DNA of 64,000 nt, from contig NC_030680.2 of NCBI RefSeq assembly GCF_000004195.4, positions 138,445,545 through 138,509,544 of the forward strand. Direction: 5' to 3'. The position numbers and the translations under genes were made by a program. The notes beneath the pieces were generated by a model. That model saw nothing but the letters and a program-made list of their open reading frames with translations. It did not search any database and was not told the origin of the DNA. Source of the stretch: Xenopus tropicalis (lineage: Eukaryota; Chordata; Amphibia; Anura; Pipidae). This document shows, in pieces, positions 1 to 13,700 of the stretch. The stretch's first letter is position 1, and the number at the start of each line of letters is the position of its first letter.

Positions 1-3000
1 TGGGGGGATAATAGCCTCTGGAAGGGCTGGGGCTGTGGGATAAGCAGGTATAGTAGGGAGAGATGGTGCCTATAGTAGCAGTGGGGGGATAATAGCCTCT
101 GGGAAGGGACTGGGCTGTGGGATAGCAGGTATAGTAGGGAGAGAATGGTGCCTATGTAACAGTGGGGGGATAATAGCCTCTGAGAAGGGACTGGGCTGTG
201 GGATAGCAGGTATAGTAGGGAGAGATGGTGCCTATGTAGCAGTGGGGGTAATAGCCTCTGGGAAGGGACTGTGGCTGTGGATAGCAGGTATAGTAGGGAG
301 AGATGGTGCCTCTAGTAGCAGTGGGGGGGATAATAGCCTCTGGGAAGGGAGCTGGGGCTGTGGGATAGCGGTATCAGTAGGGAGCAGATGGTGCTCTAGT
401 AGCAGTGGGGGGATAATAGTCTCTGGGAAGGGACTGGGGCTGTGGGATAGCAGGTATAGTAGGGAGAGATGGTGCCTATAGTAGCAGTGGGGGGATAATA
501 GCCTCTGGGAAGGGACTGGGGCTGTGGGATAGCAGGTATAGTAGGGAGAGATGGTGCCTATAGTAGCAGTGGGGGGATAATAGCCTCTGGGAAGGGACTG
601 GGGCTGTGGGGATAGCAGGTATAGTAGGGAGAGATGGTGCCTAAGTAACAGTGGGATAAATAGCCTCTGGGAAGGGACTGGGGCTGTGGGATAGCAGGTA
701 TAGTAGGGAGAGATGGTGCCTATAGTAGCAGTGGGATAATAGCCTCTGGGAAGGGACTGGGCTGTGGGATAGCAGGTATAGTAGGGAGAGATGGTGGCCT
801 ATAGTAGCAGTGGGGGGATAATAGCCTCTGGGAAGGGACTGGGGCTGTGGGATAGCAGGTATAGTAGGGAGAGATGGTGCCTATAGTAACAGTGGGGGGA
901 TAATAGCCTCTGAGAAGGGACTGGGGCTGTGGGATAGCAGGTATAGTAGGGAGAGATGGTGCCTATAGTAGCAGTGGGGGGATAATAGCCTCTGGGAAGG
1001 GACTGGGGCTGTGGGATAGCAGGTATAGTAGGGAGAGATGGTGCCTATAGTAGCAGTGGGGGATAATAGCCTCTGGGAAGGGACTGGGGCTGTGGGATAG
1101 CAGGTATAGTAGGAGATATGGTGCCTATAGTAGCAGTGGGGGGATAATAGCCTCTGGGAAGGGACTGGGGCTGTGGGATAGCAGGTATAGTAGGGAGAGA
1201 TGGTGCCTATAGTAGCAGTGGGGGGATAATAGCCTCTGGAAGGGACTGGGGGCTGGTGGGGATAGCAGGTATAGTAGGGAGAGATGGTGCCTCTAGTAGC
1301 AGTGGGGGGATAATAGCCTCTGGTAAGGGACTGGGGCTGTGGGATAGCAGGTATAGTAGGGGGAGATGGGTGCCTATAGTAGAGTGGGGGATAATAGCCT
1401 CTGGTAAGGGACTGGGGCTGTGGGATAGCAGGTATAGTAGGGGAGATGGTGCCTATAGTAGCAGTGGGGGGATAATAGCCTCTGGGAAGGGACTGTGGCT
1501 GTGGGATAGCAGGTATAGTAGGGAGAGATGGTGCCTCTAGTAGCAGTGGGGGGATAATAGCCTCTGGGAAGGGACTGGGGCTGTGGGATAGCAGGTATAG
1601 TAGGGAGAGATGGTGCCTCTAGTAGCAGTGGGGGGATAATAGCCTCTGGGAAGGGACTGGGGCTGGGGATAGCAGGTTTAGTAGGGAGAGATGGTGCCTA
1701 TAGTAGCAGTGGGGGGATAATAGCTCTGGTAAGGGACTGGGGCTGTGGGATAGCAGGTATAGTAGGGAGAGATGGTGCCTCTAGTAGCAGTGGGGGATAA
1801 TAGCCTCTGGTAAGGGACTGGGGCTGTGGGTAGCAGGTATAGTAGGGGGAGATGGTGCCTATAGTAGCAGTGGGGGATAATAGCCTCTGGTAAGGACTGG
1901 GGCTGTGGGATAGCAGGTATAGTAGGGGGAGATGGTGCCTATAGTAGCAGTGGGGGGGATAATAGCCTCTGGAAGGGACTGTGGCTGTGGGATAGCAGTA
2001 TAGTAGGGAGAGATGGGTGCCTCTAGTAGCAGTGGGGGGATAATAGCCTCTGGGAAGGGACTGGGGCTGTGGGGATAGCAGGTATAGTAGGGAGAGATGG
2101 TGCCTCTAGTAGCAGTGGGGGATAATAGTCTCTGGTAAGGGACTGGGGCTGTGGGATAGCAGGTTATAGTAGGGGAGAGATGGTGCCTAATAGTAGCATG
2201 GGGGGATAATAGCTCTGGGAAGGGACTGGGGCTGTGGAGATAGCAGGTATAGTAGGGAGAGATGGTGCCTCTAGTAGCAGTGGGGGGATAATAGCCTCTG
2301 GGAAGGGACTGGGGCTGTGGGATAGCAGGTATAGTAGGAGAGATGGTGCCTATAGTAGCAGTGGGGGGATAATAGCCTCTGGAAGGGACTGGGGCTGTGG
2401 ATAGCAGGTAATAGTAGGGAGAGATGGTGCCTATAGTAACAGTGGGATAATAGCCTCTGGAAGGGACTGGGGCTGTGGGATAGCAGGTATAGTAGGGAGA
2501 GATGGTGCCTATAGTAGCAGTGGGGGGATAATAGCCTCTGGAAGGGACTGGGGGCTGTGGGATAGCAGGTATAGTAGGGAGAGATGGGTGCCTATAGTAG
2601 CAGTGGGATAATAACTCTGGGAAGGGACTGGGGCTGTGGGATAGCAGGTATAGTAGGGAGAGATGGTGCCTATAGTAGCAGTGGGGGGATAATAGCCTCT
2701 GGGAAGGGACTGGGGCTGTGGGATAGCAGGTATAGTAGGGAGAGATGGTGCCTATAGTAACAGTGGGGGGATAATAGCCTCTGAGAAGGGACTGGGGCTG
2801 GTGGGATAGGCAGGTATAGTAGGGAGAGATGGTGCCTATAGTAGCAGTGGGGGGATAATAGCCTCTGGGAAGGGACTGGGGCTGTGGGATAGCAGGTATA
2901 GTAGGGAGAGATGGTGGCCTATAGTAGCAGTGGGGGGATAATAGCCTCTGGGAAGGGACTGGGGCTGTGGGATAGCAGGTATAGTAGGGAGAGATGGTGC

Positions 3001-3304
3001 CTATAGTAGCAGTGGGGGGATAATAGCCTCTGGGAAGGGACTGGGCTGTGGGATAGCAGGTATAGTTAGGAGAAGATGGTGCCTATAGTAGCAGTGGGGG
3101 GGATAATAGCCTCTGGGAAGGGACTGGGGCTGTGGGATAGCAGGTATAGTAGGGAGAGATGGTGCCTATAGTAGCAGTGGGGGGATAATAGCCTCTGGGA
3201 AGGGACTGGGGCTGTGGGATAGCAGGTATAGTAGGGAGAGATGGTGCCTATAGTAGCAGTGGGGGGATAATAGCCTCTGGGAAGGGACTGGGGCTGTGGG
3301 ATAG
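1..3304. repeat. 82-bp minisatellite array, left copy
   Basis: About 40 head-to-tail copies of an 82-bp unit; for example, the block beginning TGGGGGGATAATAGCC recurs at 488 and 570. The unit is G-rich on this strand. The array enters from outside the window and breaks off inside a unit at about 3304. Many units in the first 2.6 kb carry one-base insertions or deletions at homopolymers. Short open frames here are by-products of the repeat, since 82 is not a multiple of three. The same unit reappears in reverse complement at 62466-63941. Confidence 0.97.
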
Positions 3305-6300
3305 AAGTGTGGGAATAATATGGCAAGATGTTGACAGCAGTTACAGTTTATATTAGCATTACCCAACTTGGAAGCAGTGAAGTACAAGCCCCTTGTTAAT
3401 GTGCATCCCTTAATGTCTGCACTGTGCTACAGGGTGCAGTTGAACATGAGTATTATACACCATACCCAGATGCTGATGTTGGCACACGCGGGTGAGGATA
3501 CCAGTAACTTCAGTTTTTACATGATGGAAAGAAGTAAAGTAAAACCCCTGAAATGATTATTTCTCCCGTCCCTTCCCATTTGTGTTTATGGAAGGAAGTT
3601 ACTGCCTCGCCAGGGTGGTCTGCCCTTTACCAATACATAAATAATCAATGGGATCATGTATTTAAAAACAAACAGTGGAAAACAGCATTTAATGGCCCTG
3701 GTGGGTATTACACTGGCGCTTCTGGGAAACGGGCTCTGACATTAACTAAAAGAAAAAAAACAAAAAAAAAATACAAAGCACCTTCTCGGGCAGCTATTTG
3801 CCCTGCGGTACAGTATGATACATAAGGTTGTACATATGGTTGTGTGCCTTGCAACAAAAAGTGTTGAAGCTTGTCCAACTGAACACATGTAACATCCATA
3901 TGGTGACAGTGGGGATCATTTACTTTACCCCGGTGAGCAAGTGCTAGAGCCCTAAGTGGCGAAGATGTACTCAACTTAGCCACCCTAAAGAGACCAACTG
4001 CTTTACAGTATATTTATATTATAGATTCTTCAGTGAAAAGCCCTCTGTTGGTAGCCTGCCTAAACAAAAATGTCAAACTCCTCCCCCATGTCTGCCACTG
4101 ACCCCGCCCACAGGTGACAGCATCAGAAAGTGTCACTATCAGGGGAGCAATGAGCCAAGGAACTGTCCTACAGCTTGGGGGTGCTGAGACCAGAGACTGT
4201 TGGGAAAACAGGAGGAGCTTTGATATAGGAAGGCACCACCAGAGTCTCCAGCACTAGCCATCTTGAAAAGACAATCCAGAGATACAGGAAAGAACAGGTC
4301 CCTGCTGTGCTTGGCCACGAAGAGAAAGGACTGACCAGCCAAGTTGCCAGATGCCCAGAAGGTAAATCGTGCCACTGTTGACAGTGTAGCAACACTTGAG
4401 ACAAGCCCTGAGAGCACCCCAGGATGTTATCCACCACTGGGAAGATTGTTGCACTGAGGGGAACCCCATAGATTCTTGCCTTTAGAAGGACCAGCAATGT
4501 AGACTACTTTGGCTAAAATAAAACTACTCTGGGGAAGGTTGTGTTCTCTGTGAGTTAAAAGTGTTTCAGTTAGCCATGTATGAGCCATTAAAGTCTGCCA
4601 ATTCATCTGCAAGCTCACTGACTTGTTTATGGAGCCAAACTAAAGCCTTTCCCGCCAATATCTGGTAGGAACTCCAAAGGTAGGTACATAAAAATGTACT
4701 GATGTGCTCAAGGTGTTAGACTGGGGCAGATACACAGCATGCCTAGGGGCGCTTCTATGCCAGTCCATCTCTGGGGTGATTGCTACTTATGGCACCATAG
4801 GAATTCCATGTACTGGATGACAGATTAACAAGCAGGTCAGATACAAGCTGTGTAGCTGCCTACGGTTGACTGATGTTGTACTGACGGCAAAGTTAAGGAA
4901 AGGCTACTCAGCCAGGAAAGGGGCCCACAAAATTTAGAACAGACGTACTCAGTACCAGTCTAAAGTTATTAATCATCCATGGCTTTTACACAAACAAGTT
5001 CAGGCTCACATTGTTAATTCTGCACCAAATGATTATGAAGACCCCTGTCTCTATTTATATATAAGAAAGGTGCTCCCTTGGGTCTCATGAGAGAAACAAC
5101 CCCCCCTCTTACATTCCACTCAAACCACAGGAACCAACCTCCTGAAAGTCCATGGTGAAGCTACATCCATCAAGGCACTGGCGATAGGATGTCCAACTTA
5201 AAACATTTATTGATCTACAACGCTCAAGCATCTAAAGGTTCTTGGGTGGTGCTGGGATCATTCCAGAACAGAATGCATCCTGGTCAGAGTGTGAAATAGA
5301 AAATACTGTATGGATCTAGTACAGGGGCATCAGTAATATCCAGCCTGATTCTCACCCAATGCTGTTGCCACAGGCAGGAGAAGGAGCGTCTAGAGGTATA
5401 TATGCTAAAAGAGTTTTTTGTTTTTTTTTAAACTTCTGTAAGGGGCATATACCTACCTAAACAACTTCACGTAGTGAATGCAGTTTTTCATTTTTTTTTT
5501 TTTAGTTGTCATTATGTTAGCAGTTTTACACTGCTTGTATCATGAATTTGTAAGTGGCCAGATAAAACACTGATGCATGAGGTTTCAGAGTTTCTGGATA
5601 ATGCACTTCTAGATATTTTGCCTAATACCCGTGATTATACTACAAACTTCTAGCATTTCTGGCATAAAAAGCCAAGGAGCCCATGTGTAGTCAGCGTTCT
5701 AAATATTCGATTTGGCAAAGTCTTGTCAGCCGCAGGTTAGACAGGGGCTCCAATGGGAGAGGGTGACACAGTGGCAGTGGAAGGGTTAAGGTGCACAGGG
5801 TATCTAGCATCTAGTCATGTCTATGGGTTCCAGATGTCTCTATTCCAGGTAGAGCTACATAAGCCCCCGAGGGCCAGCCTTAGGAGAATTGTACTGCTTT
5901 GGATTTATAAGGGTTAATCTGGCTGTTTAGCCTCCAAATTGATCCACCGTGGTTTCCTGTTCAGAGAAACACCCAGTACTTATTATTGTGCATGAGTCGG
6001 CTGTCCAACCATTGGATTTACTGCGGGCTACATATAATCAAACCAATTTAATGTCTCATCTCTATGTTATGTTAATTTTCCATTTATTTTCTACCAGATA
6101 TTAGGTCAAAACTCACTGTCTGCACAGAACATTCCTGTATAATTCCTAACTATATGTGGGAGCCGCCATGTTGTTTCAAGTGACTCCAACAGATTTCTCC
6201 GGTGCCTAGAGCAACTGGGAATGCTCAGCAAACAATTAGACTTCCTCGGATGCACAAACTGCAATACCCATAGGTACATGAGTCCAGGGTACCTGGTCCC

Positions 6301-7288
6301 CTCTGGAGAAGACCTGGTTGGCCCCATAAGAGGAAAAATCAAAAAGGAAAATGTGTGTTGGCAAGAGGTTGGCAGTTATAGGACATTACGTTCTGATCTG
6401 ACAATTGGCAATGCCCCTCTGTGCCAGTTTCTGGCTAATAATGCATATATGGTAGATCTGGCCTTTGGAGAACAGAATAAAAAGAATAAAAGACACCAGA
6501 CGGCAGATCCAGAAAAACATCATTTATACATATATATATATACATTTAGAAACATATTTGTCGGCAAGAAACATATTCCTTTACCCCCACCGCTGCCAGA
6601 CGGGTTTACAACCGCTCTAGCAGTAACAGTATGTATACAAGAACAAGCAATAAAATAGAGGGGTTATTCTGTTTTTTTTTTTTTTTTTTTATTTTAACAT
6701 TTTTTTTACTAAAAATCCTCATTAAACATGCTTGAATGAAAACACCAGGTTTCAAAACCAGGCAGGACCAGAAAGGACAGCTCTTTATATTGTACCCCCC
6801 TGTACTGCCCCCAAATCCCGGCCACACAGCCTCCTGCCCCAAGCGATAGAGAAATTGTTTTGGCACTGTGGCTATTGGATAGACTACAATTCCCATCATC
6901 TCCATGTAAGCTTGGCTGGTAGAGGAATGATGGGAGTTGTGTTACTGCAGCAACAAGACAAAGAATGGGCTGTGATCCAAATTAAGCCCTAGGACTTCAG
7001 GATGCCTCCTGGATGCAAATAATCTTTTTCCACCACAAAAGAACAGTTAAACCGGATCAGAATTGATTCCACTGCTTAAGGCGGCAAAGCACAGCCACCA
7101 CTCCTCATTTGCCCCAAATCCACTGCCTTTTGCCCACTTACTATATATCTACTCTGGCTCTGAAGCTGGGTGCCAGTGTGGAACAGGGGCATTGGGTAGT
7201 TCCTACAGTGACTTACGGATAAAAATCTAGACTACTTCCCCTCCATGGGACTGAAAGATACCTTCTTTGCAATCCACCACCCTAAGGG
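3305..7288. other. Intergenic stretch without a recognised gene
   Basis: I recognise no gene here. At 4139-4500 all three minus frames stay open for about 200 bases, but none resembles a known family or shows convincing splice sites. A (TA)n run lies near 6527-6542 and a poly-T tract near 6672-6690. Around 6880-6950 there is a short inverted segment of the 'actacaattcccatcat' kind seen in frog repeats. Confidence 0.5.
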
Positions 7289-7548
7289 CAGGGTTAGACT
7301 GGCCTGCTGGGGCACCAGGAGGAAATCTGTTGGGCCCCACATGCCCGAGATTATGGGCAGGCTGTGTGGTGCTGCAGCGCTAGGGGGCTGGAATGAGTTG
7401 GGAAATAATCTACTGAGGCAATTATCAGGAGCAGTGCGGTGTAAAGGAATGGCAGGCCCTTAGCTGGGGGGGGGCAGGGTATGGCTGGAGTGGTGGGCCC
7501 TTTGCTTTAGTCTTCCAGTGGGGCCCCACCTTTTCCAGTCCAACACTG
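7289..7548. mobile_element. Non-autonomous hAT-like element
   Basis: A 260-bp segment with inverted termini: CAGGGTTAGACTGG on the left and CCAGTCCAACACTG on the right. CAG...CTG ends are typical of hAT elements. The flanks (CCTAAGGG and ACTAGAGG) look like a decayed 8-bp duplication. It has no coding capacity, and the open frame at 7245-7463 merely crosses it. Confidence 0.65.
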
Positions 7549-7792
7549 ACTAGAGGTGAGAAATGACCCTAAATCCCACCTGCAGACACTGAGAAAATGG
7601 CTGGATAGAAAGTGATTGCCACCGGAGGGGTAGGTGTCAGAGGGCAGTAAGTAGAAGCCTTTGCTTTGGATTCATGGCCCCCCTGCTACGCCCCTGTCAT
7701 AGTTATATTACACCTTTGCCACAACATTAACACCTACTGCCCAGTTGCACTGGTACCATGGCAACTTAATGCTCATTAAAATGATCTGCTGA

Positions 7793-8119
7793 TACAGGTA
7801 AAGGACCCGTTATCCAGAATGCTCGGGACTAAGGGTATTCCGGATAAGGGGTCTTTCCATACCTTGGATCTCCAAACCTTAAGTCTACTAAAGAATCAAT
7901 AAAACATTAATCAAACCCAATAGGGTTGCTTTGCATCCAATAAGGATTATTTATATCTTAGTTGGGATCAAATACAAAGCACTGTTTTTACAGAGAAATA
8001 GGAAATCAATTTAAAAAATCGGAATTATTTGATTAAAATGGAGTCTATGGGAGACAGGCTTTCCGTAATACGGAGCTTTCTGGATTTCAGGTTTCCGGAT
8101 AAGGGATCCCATACCTGTA
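7793..8119. mobile_element. MITE, TACAGGTA-terminated family, copy A
   Basis: A 327-bp element starting TACAGGTAAAGGACCC and ending GGATCCCATACCTGTA, so the ends are inverted repeats. Other copies in the window are 8547-9516 and 42476-43420 in the same orientation, and 32521-32843 and 48749-49077 in reverse. The shared core includes a block reading 'gagtctatgggagac' and a run of AT-rich sequence. It is non-coding. I do not name the superfamily. Confidence 0.85.
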
Positions 8120-8546
8120 CTTGGTTTATGGATTACAAAATGAAAACCAGTACTTCCCAGCTGTTCAGCTAAAATGCTACTGCGTGCAATTGATCTTTCT
8201 GATTTGCTATTTGCCAGCACTGCTTTAGGCTTTGTACCCATCAGTGCTTTAATGGAGAACTATATGTTTTGAACAAAATACATGTGAATGCATGATTTTT
8301 TATCCTATAAAGAGACCTGTATATATCAGTCAGTATTGTGACATCATTTGAGTACAGCCACCATTTTGTAAGTCATTCACTGATCACCTGATCAGTGCAA
8401 GTTCTGACTGAAACAAGAAGTGTGAGAGAAACAGCACAGCGCAACCTAGCTTGTATGTGTGCCCTTGGGCTGTGTGTGAGCCCAGTGCCTCATATGAGCC
8501 AGAAAGATATTAGTGCATCAAAATTAAATTAAGCAATGGCACATAC

Positions 8547-9516
8547 TACAGGTATAGGACCCATAATCCAGAATGCTCAGGACCAAGGGTATTCCAGATA
8601 AGGGGTCTTTCCATAATTTGGATACCTTAAGTCTACTAAAAAATCAATAAAACATGAATTAAACCCAATAGGATTGTTTATATTTTAGTTGGGATCAAGT
8701 ACAGGTACTGTTTTATTATTACAGAGAAAAGGGAATCATTTAACCATGAAATAAACCCAATAGGGCTGTTCTGCCCCCAATAAGGGGTAATTATATCTTA
8801 GTTGGGATCAAGTACAGATACTGTTTTATTATTACAGAGAAAAGGGAATCATTTAACCATGAAATAAACCCAATAGGGCTGTTCTGCCCCCAATAAGGGG
8901 TAATTATATCTTAGTTGGGATCAAGTACAGGCACTGTTTTATTATTACAGAGAAAAGGGAATCATTTAACCATTAAATAAACCCAATAGGGCTGTTCTGC
9001 CCCCAATAAGGGGTAATTATATCTTAGTTGGGATCAAGTACAGGCACTGTTTTATTATTACAGAGAAAAGGGAATCATTTAACCATTAAATAAACCCAAT
9101 AGGGCTGTTCTGCCCCCAATAAGGGGTAATTATATCTTAGTTGGGATCAAGTACAGGTACTGTTTTATTATTACAGAGAAAAGGGAATCATTTAACCATT
9201 TAATAAACCCAATAGGGCTGTTCTGCCCCAATAAGGGGTATTATATCTTAGTTGGGATAAAGTACAGGTACTGTTTTATTATTACAGAAAAAGGGAATCA
9301 TTTAACCATTTAATAAACCCAATAGGGCTGTTCTGCCCCAATAAGGGGTATTATATCTTAGTTGGGATAAAGTACAGGTACTGTTTTATTATTACAGAAA
9401 AATCAATTTTCAAATTCTGAATTATTTGATTAAAATGCAGTCTATGGGAGACGGGCTTTCCATAATCCAGAGCTATCTGCATAACGGGTTTCCAGATAAG
9501 GGATCCCATACCTGTA
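8547..9516. mobile_element. MITE, TACAGGTA family, copy B, expanded internally
   Basis: The same termini as copy A (TACAGGTATAGGACCC and GGATCCCATACCTGTA), but 970 bp long. The extra length comes from an internal tandem array with a 113-bp period (8688-9400). Outside the array it aligns with the 327-bp copy. It is non-coding. Confidence 0.85.
8688..9400. repeat. 113-bp tandem array inside MITE copy B
   Basis: The block GTTGGGATCAAG recurs at 8688, 8801, 8914, 9027 and 9140, then twice more with slightly shortened units, giving about seven copies. The unit is part of the MITE interior. The same array occurs in another copy of the element at 42617-43340. Confidence 0.93.
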
Positions 9517-10432
9517 TTAGAAAGATTTTTTAAAGAAAAGGCTCAATTTAAAAGACACAGTAGGCTATTGTATGTGATTATTGAAATACCTCAGTAACGT
9601 CACCTGATTGAAAGTCTGAGTGATAACAGGAAATGATGTATCGGTGCTACTGCAGAACCACTAGGCGTCCTTTCATTCCCCCTGCCATTTATACTACTGC
9701 TACTGGCCACAGCTGTGCGACAACCATTTTCTATCACGTTCAAACCTCTTCCACATGTAAATCTTATAAAGACAAACCCGCAGCAGAACTGGCTCAGTTC
9801 ATGAGAGGTAAAGACCTCATTCAGACTCAGAACCAGGTGATTATACTGAGATTTCATTTTTTTCTATCTCTGTCTCTCTCTCTCTCTCCCAGACCTGAGG
9901 GCAAAATTTACGCCCAAAACAGGTTGAAACATAATCTGCAGAATTCCGCTGGCATGCCACCAGGCCATTAACCCATTTCACAACTTCATCACTACTACAC
10001 ATGGCTTAAAGTCAGAACAACATTCTAGAGAAAGTCTTTTCTGCTGCATTTTCAGCAAAGAATAAACAATTTTGTCAAAGGCATTGCCAGATGCTATTAG
10101 AGTGGTTTTTGAAGGCTTTGTTAATGTTTCCTAAGGCCTTTGGCACACGTTGCTACTTGTTGTTGCTGTTCTTAATATTTGTGAGGTGCTTGTACAGCAC
10201 CCACTATGTGGGAAATTACTGCCCCTGCTCCCAATTCATTCCAGGTAGGTGATCCGCAGTAGGTGGAGCTATTCTGACTGCACTCTGTGCTGTAGCCCTT
10301 TGTCTTTGTGCAAGGGAGAAGAGGTATTTTGTGTTCAAAAGTTATACTGTTATTAAATAGGAGCCCTAATGTACAGCTTATTTGACCATCTGAGCTACAC
10401 TGTTAATATTGAGGAACATTTGACATGCCTAA
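9517..10432. other. Intergenic stretch, nothing recognised
   Basis: No gene is recognisable. The region holds a short (CT)n run near 9868-9890 and otherwise unremarkable AT-rich sequence. The open frames on both strands at 9600-9971 lie antisense to each other and match nothing I know. Confidence 0.45.
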
Positions 10433-10760
10433 AGGTGCCCATACACCTTCAGATCGGCTCACTTGCGAGCGGATATTCTCCCGATATCCCCCACCTACTG
10501 GTGGGCGATATCATGAGAATCCAGGCTAATTTGGTTGTTTGGCCCTGGAGCCAAACGATCGAATTATAACGACAGGTATAGGCAAAGATGCTTCGGGGAC
10601 CGCATCAACAAGCCGATGCGGTCCCCGATCAATAACCTGCTCGATCAATATCTGGCTGATTTCAGATTTCGTCGGTAGTGCCCCTACAAGGGCCAATTAG
10701 CTGCCGAATCGGTTTAAGGGACCAATATCGGCAGCAGAATCATCCCGTGTATGGGAACCT
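10433..10760. mobile_element. Harbinger-like MITE with inner hairpin
   Basis: The ends are AGGTGCCCATACACC on the left and a GTGTATGGGAACCT-type terminus on the right. TAA precedes and TTA follows, close to the 3-bp TWA duplication of PIF/Harbinger elements. An internal hairpin has 13-bp perfect arms at 10594-10606 and 10615-10627 (CGGGGACCGCATC and its complement). Related copies are 27541-28834, 56308-57067 and, degraded, 57467-57760. Confidence 0.7.
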
Positions 10761-13700
10761 TTAGTAAGGGAGCGTTGGGACAGGGACTTTAACCTAAGGC
10801 TTTTCTACTGGTTTTCTACTTGGGTTGATTGTATGACATTTTTTACTCACTGGGACCCCAGCACCCAAGCCACACCTTGTCATGGAGGAAATAAACATTA
10901 TATTACAAAGGATCTGTTATATATGGTAACTGATATTCTTAGTAAGTACATTGAAGGCCTTCAACCTCCGACCCTCCTGTTATTATTGAACTGCAATTCT
11001 CAGCATCCCCCAGACAGCCTAAAGCTGTTGGGCAAATCTGGGAAGCTGTGGTTCAACAATGGCCAGAAGAGTGCAAGCTGGACATATGCAATTCTCACCC
11101 CCACCCAGCAGTGCCTTTCTACATTCAAAAGGGTCCTCTCCACTTTAAAGGGCACACATTGCCTACTTTTGTTCTCCAATCAGAAGTATGTGTTAACAGA
11201 GCCCATTATATCATTTTGTTCAGAAATAGGCTCCTGCTGAAAGCTGTGCTCTCTGCACCAAGGGCTCATTCTGGGCTCGGTTAGCCCACTCCTCCAGTGG
11301 GGAAAACACATTTTCTGTGATAGGCACCATTTTAATTTCAGCCCTGGTTTCAAATAATTTCATAAGGAAAAAAATATAAAAATAAAATATCTGTGTTGGA
11401 TAAATATGATTACTCATGGAAGGGAAAACATTTTACAGCAAACAGAGCAATCCAACAAGAAGTAGAAGTATTTATGACTGTACCATAATGATTCTGTAAT
11501 TAGCCCCTGTTTGTTTGAGACTGTAGGAGTTGGCAGTAAATCTTGGGCATAAAATATATTGCAAGAAAAAAAGAAAAGATTAATATTGTGTGGAAAAGAT
11601 ATGACTAAAGATATGAAAAGCCCTTCCAGCTAACCTAAATAAATCATGGGTTCCGGAGTACCATATAACAGGTTTTTGAATCCTGTCATGCCCCATAGAC
11701 AGAGTTTATGGAAAAGAGATAAAAGGGACCTAGCGACCAAGGTTGTTACTGCAATAATTATTTAACAAACCCACACATTCTAAATAAATGAGTCAACGAG
11801 ATAGCTGCAACCTTGTTTACTTTATTAGATAAGTGGTCCCCCCTAAAAATGGAGCAGTGGCTTATAGGCCAAGACCAGTTATGGTAAGGTTTGGAATGCC
11901 TATTTGCTACCCTAAATGGTCCTGAAAGCCTATCCTGAAGCTCAATTAGGTAGTAATTTTAAGTGAATACTTAATTAGTGCCCTAGATTCTCCAAGAATC
12001 CTGGGGTGGCCAAATATTTTAACTTGGGGGGGGGGGGGGCTTAAACAGATAAAGTCAGAAAATCGATGAATTATGCGGTCAAAGCAATAACTTTGCTTTC
12101 CCAAAGAACAACCAAAGTTCCCTGTAGCCTCAAGTTTCCTAACTTCAGTAGTAGCCATTTGGTGAGAACCCTTGGGCTGTCCAATGTATCTCCTGGTATA
12201 GCTCACCCTCAATCAGTAAAGACTTTATTACCTTTTGGTTTAGGGCCAGGAAACAGGACTACCAAAACTTGAAGAGAATATGTCTGTACTAAAACTAAAG
12301 GTCTGAATGTTTATAGGTACAACGAAGCAGAATGAGATTAGGGAGCACCCATAACCGCATCCCAAACACACAAATAAATGCCCAGCAGAGGAGGCTCTAA
12401 ATTGTTGTCACATTTACGGCATCACACTCGCACATTTCTATTTGGAAATGCAAATTGGAAACACTCCTGAACACAAATTGGCTAACGAACTTCAGGCCGC
12501 AAGATGCTGGCATGTTTGGAATTCATTTCAACTGTCTAGAGCGAACTTAGTAAATGCACAACTAAATTATAGCTCTTGGGGCCACTAAAAATGGGTTTCT
12601 AAAAAACCACCCTTTCACCAAGATTCATATACTGTATATGTCAGTATTAATCATCAGAAAATGCTTATGTATGAATATAATATACATCATCTATCTACCA
12701 ATGATCAGGGAATGTACAGAAGATAAATTCCAAGAGCTCAAATATCCAAAATAAAATGCCACCCTGCAACAGTTTATTTTTACAGTAGGTACAGAGGCTG
12801 TCTGCTTTGCTTATATCTTTATATTAAGTGGTGCTCCAGAAATTTCCTAGAATGAGATGAAAAATGGTGGACTGGGGATGAAAATGGGCTTTGGCTGAGT
12901 AGCAATCATTTTGTCCTTCTTCCCATGGTAGCCATTTCTTTGGGGTTGAGCTTGTTTTGTCCCCAAAGAAAATATACCAGTTTGTGGCAGTGACATATCT
13001 ACTAGGGGAGCAGGCTCCCATGTGTGGCCTTTTAAGAGGCCACATCTCTAGCATGATGGGGTGCATAATCTAAAGAGGTCACTTTTTGCTTTGCAATTGT
13101 GACAAAAGGTTGTGACTTCAAGCCACTGAGCTATTAAATTATACTTTATTGAAGATATACAGTAAAACCCTGAATTTATGTTTGCGCATTTAACATTTTC
13201 TTGCATTACACTGCATCTCACATGATGTTTCCATGAAGGATCCACCACATTTTACTGCAATTTACATCAAATATGTTATGTTATACTGGTTGCCTCTTTG
13301 GGATCTGTGAATGTTATTTTCAGGGACACCAAGCAGCTGTACATCTTGTCCTCCAGTACAGCCTGTTGCCCATTCTCCCCCCCCCCCCCCAAAAAAATGG
13401 GGGGTTCTTCTGTACATGATATGACTGTATTTATTACTGTGGCCATAGAACATTGATTCTCTGTTTATTTGGACTGACTAAAGTGTCTGGGAAGAAGGAA
13501 AAGACAACCTTGGAGTATACAACCAATGCAGAAGCTCTGTTTTGTGTACAAAATAGGCTATGCCTTCATACTGTGCTGTCTTTTAGGCTAAATACACCCG
13601 AATCATAACTAGGGTATAGATCCCTTTGATAATCAAGCACAAAATAGGGCACGGAACAAATGAAAAGAACGAGAACCTTGTAGACATTTCACTCATGCTG

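Noticed and set aside
4139..4618. Minus strand with three long overlapping open frames
   Set aside because: No known domain, no supporting splice sites, and several frames open at once, which fits chance composition.
6606..6905. Lysine-rich minus-strand open frame
   Set aside because: It reads through a poly-T tract and low-complexity DNA.
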